64,000 nucleotides of DNA from Huiozyma naganishii CBS 8797 (lineage: Eukaryota > Ascomycota > Saccharomycetes > Saccharomycetales > Saccharomycetaceae), in assembly GCF_000348985.1 (NCBI RefSeq), contig NC_035930.1, forward strand, positions 62,001 to 126,000, given 5' to 3'. Within the stretch, counting starts at the first letter, position 1, and every line of letters begins with the position of its first letter. Below the pieces are notes generated by a model, which was given only the letters and a program-made list of their open reading frames with translations, was not told the origin of the DNA and did not search any database. A program made the position numbers and the translations under genes. Below are positions 57,693 through 64,000 of the stretch, piece after piece.

Positions 57693-58058
57693 TGTGTTTG
57701 ATCAGCTACACTAACCTAAGATCTCAAGAACTCCAAAACAACACTCAATTAAACTTCCCACAGCGGCAGAAGGGCCCCATCTTGAACTCACTCCCGTATC
57801 GCCCACACACACTCAGTGCTGTGTCCCTCATCGCAGCGCGAATCACAAACTGGAAAATTTCACAACTTTTTTGCGTCTGTTTCCTGTTCAGGAAATTACA
57901 AATTTCACTCCAAAATTTAAAAAATAACTTGTGGGTGTCCGGATGTAAAACGCCAAAAGCAGTCACATAACACAGGGACAGAGGTACATGGCGATGCCGA
58001 TGCTGATGGCATGGTGCTGGAGGGTGCTGGAGGGTGCTGGAAGGGTTGTGGTCCCTCG
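57693..58058 (-). promoter_or_regulatory. RPL9 promoter: Rap1-type and Fhl1-type sites; RRP42 3' flank with tandem repeat
   Basis: 366 bp. On the minus strand ACATCCGGACACC (57934-57946) resembles the ribosomal-protein Rap1 site ACATCCRTACATY (11 of 13 positions), about 245 bp before the ATG. GACGCAAA (57870-57877) matches the Fhl1-type motif and is followed by an A/T-rich stretch. A 7-bp inverted repeat TTTCCTG-TT-CAGGAAA is at 57880-57895. Just past the RRP42 stop a 10-bp unit GGTGCTGGAG is repeated three times in tandem (58013-58042, last copy with one change). Confidence 0.5.
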
Positions 58059-58844
58059 TTAACCCTCGAGGGCATGGACAATGCCCGGGGCATGCTGCTC
58101 CACGAGTTTGATGCCCACTTGTAGCAGTTCTGGATCGAATCCAGTGACGTGTGTGTTGTTCAGGGCGATAGTTCTGAGGGGTGCGACGACGGTGCCCGCA
58201 GACCAGCTAACGACGAGTCCGTTGTTCGCGACGGCGCTCTCGTTCGCCGCGGGGTCCAAGAACACGTTTTTCCCTACAAGTGCGAGCGTGAACACGAGCG
58301 GCGTACGCATCTCGAGCGGGACAAGGTCGTAGTCGTCGAACATCGGCAGCTCCTCCACTTCGAGGTCGTCGAAGTTCGAGACAAGTTTGGGTAATTGTGT
58401 TGCGCTGACCGCAAAGTAGACCCCGAACGAGATCAGCGAGATCGGGTACGAGAACGACGACAACACGAGCACGTCGATGAATATCTTAAAACTGTATTTC
58501 TTCGTCAACTGCAGCCTTGCGTGGTCAACTGTGCCAATCAGCTTGTTCAGCAGAGAGGCAATGCTCTCCACGAGCAAAGAGTCGTCGCGCTCCCCTGCAA
58601 TGTCCACGTCCACTTGAATCAGATCGGGCTCCACGGTGTGGTCGACCACTTTGCACTTCACACTCACGATACACTCGCTCCCGTCGCTCGCTATAACCCG
58701 CGAGGACCCGTCAGAGCTCGGCAGGAAGTCGGTGAATACCTCGACGGGGCGGAACTGGTGTGGAAGTCGCCCGTCCGGCCGAAGCCTCTGCGGACCAGAA
58801 AGCGAATCGTACAGGAAAGATTCCTCAGCAATGGACAAGGACAT
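58059..58844 (-). CDS. RRP42: Rrp42, RNase PH-like ring subunit of the RNA exosome
   Basis: 261 residues (S. cerevisiae 265). Part of the catalytically inert six-member RNase PH-like ring of the nuclear and cytoplasmic exosome, needed for 3' end processing of 5.8S rRNA. The sequence opens MSLSIAEESFLYDSLSGPQRLRPDGR, the classic LxxxxRxDGR start of the family, followed by IVSVKCKV-type strands, KYSFKIFIDVLVLSS and the GIVHALEG end. In S. cerevisiae RRP42 is YDL111C, beside the ROG1 paralogue YDL109C; here it lies within the YGL147C-YGL144C block, so genes of the two duplicated S. cerevisiae segments are interleaved. GC-rich coding compared with TIP20. Confidence 0.9.
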   Translation of the reverse strand: MSLSIAEESFLYDSLSGPQRLRPDGRLPHQFRPVEVFTDFLPSSDGSSRVIASDGSECIVSVKCKVVDHTVEPDLIQVDVDIAGERDDSLLVESIASLLNKLIGTVDHARLQLTKKYSFKIFIDVLVLSSFSYPISLISFGVYFAVSATQLPKLVSNFDDLEVEELPMFDDYDLVPLEMRTPLVFTLALVGKNVFLDPAANESAVANNGLVVSWSAGTVVAPLRTIALNNTHVTGFDPELLQVGIKLVEQHAPGIVHALEG

Positions 58845-59072
58845 TCTGTGCGTATATGCAGTTGGTTATCCAGTGGTTAGCGTCAAATACAATGAGAGGG
58901 AACAGACCTCGACTGCAGTGCACTGTCCTCATCTCTCTATCACTCAGTAAAATTTTAACGATGAACAAATATCAAATAAAAAATAAAGAGCAATATAGTG
59001 AAATGACTGTAAATAAGTGTCTAGAAAAGACAAGTTGGTGCTGCTGCTGCTGTTTCAATTGCTTGGAACATC

Positions 59073-59846
59073 TTACAGTGCTCTGTGCCGCTTAATCTTG
59101 GCGATTATATACCATGCAATAAGCGCGTTGCACGCTGTAATGGAGACCAAAAATATTATAAAACTGTAGAGCACCCACGTAAATGTGCTCTCATTGAGGT
59201 CCCTTCGTTCTCTTTCTAGCATTGACAGTTGCCCTTTGTCCCACACGTGTACTAACTCTCCAAAATCAGCGGCACATTGAATCAGGGTCAATGGCAGTTC
59301 GCTTGGAACGTACCGATACAAGAAGTACTGCAATTGTTGTTTTAGTTGTAGCGGCGATGTCAACGAAACGGTCACGCTCTTAGTCAGGTCGATCGAGCTC
59401 CACGACCCATCAAACACAAAATTGATCATACATATCTCTATGGTGCGGTCCGCAGTTGCTCGAATCAGTATGCTGGTCGGCGTCTGCGGGTCGAATCTTT
59501 TCTTGCTTCGAATCAAATCCCCACTGGGCCATGACCGGATATCGAAATAGACGGACTGCTTCCCGTGGGACACGCTAGTTCCACCAAATCGGTCCACATT
59601 GATTCCAGAGGGTACCTTGTTGGAAATGTCAAATTGGAGGAGTATATCCTCCTGATCCAGCCACGGGTAGTCATCGATATTTATCATGACACAAAAGGGT
59701 TTATCATTTAAATTCGGAGAGTGCAAATATAGCGAGTTCTTCACCGGAGGCAGTTCAAATTGCAAAACGGCATCCTGTTGTTTTATTGGATTAAATGCAA
59801 AACCCAGGACAATATGTAATGTAAACCATAGGAAAAGAAACAGCAT
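59073..59846 (-). CDS. RRT6: Rrt6, p24-like type I membrane protein
   Basis: Predicted 257 residues (S. cerevisiae Rrt6 about 311). A signal peptide (MLFLFLWFTLHIVLGFAF) precedes a luminal beta-rich part. A short helical stretch follows (ERERRDLNEST, resembling the juxtamembrane segment of p24/emp24 cargo receptors), then one membrane span (WVLYSFIIFLVSITACNALIAW) and a basic tail IAKIKRHRAL. This suggests a diverged p24-family protein of the early secretory pathway. In S. cerevisiae RRT6 (YGL146C) is of unknown function, found in an rDNA transcription screen. ATG at 59846 chosen; upstream codons in frame have no ATG. The symbol rests mainly on synteny with TIP20 and RPL9. Confidence 0.75.
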   Translation of the reverse strand: MLFLFLWFTLHIVLGFAFNPIKQQDAVLQFELPPVKNSLYLHSPNLNDKPFCVMINIDDYPWLDQEDILLQFDISNKVPSGINVDRFGGTSVSHGKQSVYFDIRSWPSGDLIRSKKRFDPQTPTSILIRATADRTIEICMINFVFDGSWSSIDLTKSVTVSLTSPLQLKQQLQYFLYRYVPSELPLTLIQCAADFGELVHVWDKGQLSMLERERRDLNESTFTWVLYSFIIFLVSITACNALIAWYIIAKIKRHRAL

Positions 59847-60564
59847 AATCGGTGGTTTTCTCTTGGTGTGACACAATTATATAATTTTGCCCTCAAATTG
59901 GAGAGAATTAACGTTATTTTCTGTCATATCTTGTGTCTTAAACTGGAACAGAACAGATAGAATAGTATAGATGAGAACAGATGGAATGTTGTAAAAACGG
60001 GTCATTTATGGTGTGAGGTGGTATAGAATGGCCCCATTATGTCACTTCATAGACTTGAAATATACCTGGTTTATCCGAGCACTACGCAATTTAGCAAAAT
60101 TTTGTCGCAGTGGTCTTGTCGCTTAAGGTGTGAAAAACACCACTCTGTTCAAAGGTATCTCCTTGAGAGAAACCCATAATTCTACACCTCATATCCGCCT
60201 TCTCTATGCCCATCCCCCACCATGTGTCAAACGATAAATCGGACTAGCAGTTGGCCATCTTTTAGTTACTTTTCCCTTAATGGAAAACTGAGTAACTCCT
60301 TCAACAACAAATGTAAAATTACACTCCCAATGTATCAATTGAGTAGCAGCCCTAAGAGCAGTGCCCAGTAGCATGTACTGTTGCTTGCAGTGCATGGGTC
60401 GGTCGCCCTGTCGTCTCAGTAAGATCCATTACCCGGACTCTACACGTACTGCGTCGTTATTCAAAATGTGGTCAGCCAGTTCAAGGTTCTCACGCTAAGC
60501 TTGCAAACGAGCTTTAGGTTCCCAGCCGGCTAGCACAACTACTCTCTGCACGACTCCAGAACGC
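59847..60564. promoter_or_regulatory. Divergent RRT6/TIP20 region with Reb1-type site
   Basis: 718 bp without a gene. TTACCCGG at 60429-60436 is a Reb1-type site 130 bp before the TIP20 ATG. A perfect small hairpin GGTGT-GAAAA-ACACC is at 60127-60141. Weakly complementary segments at about 60015-60029 and 60181-60191 could form a longer stem, but I cannot assign an RNA. Short open frames here are not credible. Confidence 0.4.
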
Positions 60565-62562
60565 ATGAACGATATAAAAGATCTGGTTAATATTGATGCG
60601 AAGATAGATTCCATTTCCCAACAGAGAGATGATCTTTCAAAAGAGTTGGATCGTGTTGAGAAGCTGAGACAGATTGCTGCCAACAGGGATCAATATTACC
60701 AGACTATCACCGATGATATTCAGAATAATGCACATACGTTGGAGAACATTGAGGAATTGAGGGAGAAGTACGGGGACTTGCTCATTTTGCAGGAATTGGA
60801 AAGCAATTTGATCCAACAGATGGCCTTTACCGCAAACCTGGACGAGTTGAGATCTTTCCAAAAGAAGGTCCTACAATTGAGCGCCTTGGAAGTTGCCGAT
60901 ATTCGATTCCAGGAAATAGAGATTTTGTACAACAATCTGCAGAGTATCCTCTCTGAAGGTCATTTGTTAAAGGATGATAACATCGTGAGAGCGATCCTCA
61001 ACGAATGCGATCATAATTTGTTAGACAAATACGGAAAGCACTTATTGCAACAGTTTAACGAGAAATTACTCCATATTCAATGGGATACACCCAGGTTTCT
61101 GCTGTCTGATAACGAGACCGTCTCGGAATTGCGGAAAGCATCCTCTCATTTGTATCAGGTTGCCAATCTGTACTCGTTGGATACCAACCGTACCCTCTGG
61201 AATTTCAAAGCTTTGACTCATAACTTTCAGATTAGATTTACCTATCATTTCCACGACAACTCATCTGATATCAAACTTTACTTCAAATACTTGAACGATT
61301 ATTTGAAGGAAAATCTGTACAAGTGTATCAACATCTTCGAGGATAGCTCAGTTGGGTTAGAACCTGGTATCGTTCATGAACAGTTCATCAACCACGTCTT
61401 GCAACCTATGAGAGACCATGTAAACTTAAGTTTGGGGAAGATCAACCTTAGGTCTTTAATAATGCTAATTTCGCAGATTGTTGCCACAGATAAAAATCTA
61501 ATAACTGCATTCCATTACCACGGTGATGGGTTGGTTTCTCTCGTATCGGATAACATTTGGGAGTCCTGGATCAACTATGAAACGGAGACCATCACAAAAC
61601 AATTCACAGTCATCACCAAAGAGCCAAAGGATCTTTTCCAATCAGGGCCTAATTTTGTCACACTGTTGAAAAAGGCATACGAGTACTTTGAACCATTCTA
61701 CGAACTTGATCACCAGCCTATACTGAAATACAAACTAAAGACATGCTCACAAATTTTCATGGCGTTGACAACCAAGTACTTACAGTACGTTTTGACGACT
61801 GATACGCTGGGAGAGAAACGCACTAAGGAGGCCGAACTTGAGCAAACCATGACCAAGTTAGAGCTTTTGAACATGGTTTATCAGAAAGTGTTTGAGTTAA
61901 GCGGAATGGATATCTTTATCAAACTGACTAAATTGGTCAACGAAACAGAGTCAGAGGAGTATATCACACTTCTACAGAATATACTGAAGGATTACGAAAA
62001 CGACATGGAATTTGACCTCCAAAATTCAATCATCCACAGGATTCAAAAGTTGGTCAAGGAGTCCCTGAAAACGTATTTTAAAACAGAATCCTGGGTCCTC
62101 AGTGAAACTTTGAACGACGCTCCTAAAACCGAAGTTATTAGTGCAATCAACCTCCTAAGGAAAGTCATTACAAAACTCTCAGCATTGAATATCCCCGAGA
62201 ATATCTTGTTTAACATTAAAAACGAGTTACTCAACATCATCGTAAATTACTTCCTCGAGTCCATACTGAAATTGAACAGGTTCAACCAGCAGGGACTGGC
62301 CCAGTTTAACTTGGATTTCTGTGCCGTCAAGGACACATTGGAACTACCTGAAGATTTATATAACGTTCAGGAAGCCATCCTATTGGAAATTCTAAAAGTC
62401 TTGACGTTGAAGTACGATTCCCATGTCTCGAAATTTATCTCATCCTCATACATCAAAAACGGCGAGTTCCAAAGCTTGAGAGACTACTTATCGATACGGT
62501 GGTTGAAAGACACAGAAATTCAGGATGCATTATACAGGGTTAGTTATGGGAATATTATCTGA
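60565..62562 (+). CDS. TIP20: Tip20, subunit of the Dsl1 ER tethering complex
   Basis: 665 residues (S. cerevisiae 701). Tip20 with Dsl1 and Sec39 tethers COPI vesicles to the ER and binds the SNARE Sec20. The N-terminal helix (MNDIKDLVNIDAKIDSISQQRDDLSKELD) is the part that forms the Dsl1 contact in yeast; the rest is a helical-rod CATCHR/RINT1 fold with conserved segments such as LWNFKALTHNFQIRFTYHFH. It ends YRVSYGNII. The first ATG is used. Convergent with ROG1 with 61 bp between stops, as YGL145W/YGL144C. Confidence 0.92.
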   Translation: MNDIKDLVNIDAKIDSISQQRDDLSKELDRVEKLRQIAANRDQYYQTITDDIQNNAHTLENIEELREKYGDLLILQELESNLIQQMAFTANLDELRSFQKKVLQLSALEVADIRFQEIEILYNNLQSILSEGHLLKDDNIVRAILNECDHNLLDKYGKHLLQQFNEKLLHIQWDTPRFLLSDNETVSELRKASSHLYQVANLYSLDTNRTLWNFKALTHNFQIRFTYHFHDNSSDIKLYFKYLNDYLKENLYKCINIFEDSSVGLEPGIVHEQFINHVLQPMRDHVNLSLGKINLRSLIMLISQIVATDKNLITAFHYHGDGLVSLVSDNIWESWINYETETITKQFTVITKEPKDLFQSGPNFVTLLKKAYEYFEPFYELDHQPILKYKLKTCSQIFMALTTKYLQYVLTTDTLGEKRTKEAELEQTMTKLELLNMVYQKVFELSGMDIFIKLTKLVNETESEEYITLLQNILKDYENDMEFDLQNSIIHRIQKLVKESLKTYFKTESWVLSETLNDAPKTEVISAINLLRKVITKLSALNIPENILFNIKNELLNIIVNYFLESILKLNRFNQQGLAQFNLDFCAVKDTLELPEDLYNVQEAILLEILKVLTLKYDSHVSKFISSSYIKNGEFQSLRDYLSIRWLKDTEIQDALYRVSYGNII

Positions 62563-62623
62563 GACTACGCGTGTGATACAGATATATAAATGTATTCCAT
62601 ATGTAATAACGAAGACAAGTTTG

Positions 62624-64000
62624 TCACAGGAGATCACTATTATTCTCCTCGTACTGTAGCACTTGATCCGCCGGATCAGTTTGCGATATCATGCTACTTT
62701 GAGAGGAGAACCTTCTTTTCGCAAAGCTTTCTAACATGTCACTCATCGTTGACAACATCCCTGTCGGACCCTCATCAAACAAGCTACACCCTTCCGTCTT
62801 CGAGATCCAGGAGCAATCTTCGTAATTTGTACAAGTGAGTTCTGGAGCGTCTGAAATTTCATTTTCTTCTTCACCGTTAAAATGCTGACTTATTAGATGA
62901 TCTACCACAGGCCAGCCGTACGCGTTGGCAAATCTTCGTCTCACAATTATGTTGTTATGCGCGTCAGGTTTCAATGCCACAATGACTTTTCGCCAGGAAA
63001 GCCCCTTGTGCCAACGCTTAGCAATATACTCCTCCAATTTTTGGTATTTTTTCCTTTCAGCACCACTCACTGCAAAAGTCTCCAGTAAGATATTCTTGCT
63101 ATTGAACAGCTCTTTGTCCAACTCGATGTCGTTTTGGGGTAAGTCGGCCTCTGTGTAAACTTTATCGTGAATGATCACAGGTTTCCGTGAATCGGGGTTC
63201 ATTATATGTTCCTTCGTTGGTAGTGGTGGTATTAGAAGGGATGTTGCAGATTGAAGAAAAGATATCTTGGGAACTTTAGGGTTTTCCTTTGGAAACTTTT
63301 GAGGGGCCCACACGCTGAGCATCTTTGTGAAAGGAGATATGAAGCTACCACCAAAGAATGCAGTGTTATCAGACACAGAGACACTTTCCGCGGATCTATC
63401 TATATTTTTGTCCTCTAGCAAAGAGACAGCTACAGCATCGTAATTCAAAAATAACAACGATGCACTGTATAGTGGCACAATACCGTCGTTAATGGCATTG
63501 GCGTATAGTGTCCTCCTTTGAAATTTGGCCAGAACGCTTCTAACAGGCTCCCCTGGCAACAAGTACAGTAACGGTTTCTCCCAGTCTTTATTTACGCCGA
63601 GCCCTAAATCCAGTCCAGTTTTGCCTATCACTCCAAATGAGAGTAATCCCTTTATGTATGCGGGATTATCCGTTACAATACCCAAGAGTGGAGACGCTAT
63701 TGCAATGAAGTTCACCGGTTGCACTTTCTCAAAGAACCACGGGTGTTTCACCGCGATGTACGCTATGGCGAATGTTTGGATCAGCCCACCAAGCGAGTGA
63801 GCAACAAATGATATCTTGGTGACCTTTTCATCGTAGACGGTGTTGATGATGTATTCGGCCAGTTGTGTGCCCAGGTATTTCACGCCCTTTTCAGTTTGGC
63901 AGACGTTTCCAGAGTAACCGTCCACGACCAGCTGTTCATTCGGGTATTTGTCCTGTGCCTTGTAAATCTCTTCTTGTATGTAAATGAGATCTGACGTCAA
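62624..64000 (-). CDS. ROG1: Rog1-type serine lipase, C-terminal 458 residues
   Basis: The gene runs off the right edge, so the start is missing (S. cerevisiae Rog1 685 residues). It is a DUF676-type alpha/beta-hydrolase; Rog1 acts as a monoacylglycerol lipase. Visible are the nucleophile elbow VAHSLGGLIQ (GHSxG-like, catalytic Ser) near the start of the fragment, FIAIASPLLG, a catalytic Asp candidate in NAINDGIVPLYSA, and a conserved C-terminal region RWHKGLSWRKVIVALKPDAHNN with VVDHLISQHF (likely catalytic His region). The end is Ser/Asp/Glu-rich. Synteny with TIP20 fits YGL144C; the paralogue is YDL109C. Confidence 0.9.
   Translation of the reverse strand: MTSDLIYIQEEIYKAQDKYPNEQLVVDGYSGNVCQTEKGVKYLGTQLAEYIINTVYDEKVTKISFVAHSLGGLIQTFAIAYIAVKHPWFFEKVQPVNFIAIASPLLGIVTDNPAYIKGLLSFGVIGKTGLDLGLGVNKDWEKPLLYLLPGEPVRSVLAKFQRRTLYANAINDGIVPLYSASLLFLNYDAVAVSLLEDKNIDRSAESVSVSDNTAFFGGSFISPFTKMLSVWAPQKFPKENPKVPKISFLQSATSLLIPPLPTKEHIMNPDSRKPVIIHDKVYTEADLPQNDIELDKELFNSKNILLETFAVSGAERKKYQKLEEYIAKRWHKGLSWRKVIVALKPDAHNNIIVRRRFANAYGWPVVDHLISQHFNGEEENEISDAPELTCTNYEDCSWISKTEGCSLFDEGPTGMLSTMSDMLESFAKRRFSSQSSMISQTDPADQVLQYEENNSDLL

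Noticed and set aside
60001..60200. Possible structured RNA upstream of TIP20 (GGTGT-GAAAA-ACACC hairpin and weak long-range pairing)
   Set aside because: No H, ACA, C or D boxes in the right places and no tRNA features; too weak to call.

Overview
This window is nuclear DNA of a budding yeast of the family Saccharomycetaceae. The proteins match Saccharomyces cerevisiae families one by one, often over their full length. No intron is needed in any gene, intergenic regions are short, promoters carry Reb1-, Rap1-, Cbf1-, Gcn4- and Cat8-type sites, and gene order follows known yeast blocks. I cannot fix the genus. The moderate GC content with GC-rich patches would fit, for example, a Kazachstania or Naumovozyma type yeast or a non-duplicated relative, but this is only inference.

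Layout: (1) 1-14427: HUL4 (3' end only), RAD26, PET191, RAV1, CPR7 and a GEA1/GEA2 gene, the order of S. cerevisiae YJR036C-YJR031C. (2) 14511-31552: SLM5, PMP1/PMP2 (42 codons), HTL1, CWH43, a probable snR33 H/ACA snoRNA, POL4, PGK1, ADP1, RPC34 and ADY2/ATO2. This is a YCR024C-YCR010C type block with a YNR003C gene (RPC34) embedded. (3) 31785-35671: an unassigned Zn2Cys6 transcription factor and a 1.9-kb gene-poor stretch holding a decayed Ty1/copia gag-protease fossil. (4) 35672-64000: AIM14, RCK1/RCK2, AMS1, CDC43, LYS5, PEX14, NUT1, INO80, ARO2, RPL9, RRP42, RRT6, TIP20 and ROG1 (C-terminal part). This is the YGL160W-YGL144C block with RRP42 (YDL111C) interleaved.

The window is ordinary core-genome housekeeping rather than a dedicated gene system. 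It includes two SNF2-type remodellers (Rad26, Ino80) and an RSC subunit (Htl1), Mediator tail (Nut1/Med5) and Pol III (Rpc34) subunits, repair (Pol4, Rad26), V-ATPase assembly and H+-ATPase control (Rav1, Pmp1), ER-Golgi traffic (Gea, Tip20, the p24-like Rrt6), metabolism (Pgk1, Aro2, Lys5, Ams1, the acetate/ammonium transporter Ady2) and stress signalling (Rck).

The most interesting items are: an H/ACA snoRNA whose pocket matches 25S rRNA around Psi1042 and lies where S. cerevisiae has snR33; a fossil Ty element at the junction of two conserved synteny blocks; a conserved-looking UG-rich 3' region of the PMP mRNA; an apparently perfect Cat8 (CSRE) site plus Adr1-type sites before ADY2; three phased CACGTG boxes between PGK1 and ADP1; a natural poly-histidine insertion in the Rck kinase N-lobe; and a string of L-[LF]-D-x-F motifs in the Rav1 tail. 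Family names and S. cerevisiae locations come from memory of those proteins; no search was run.
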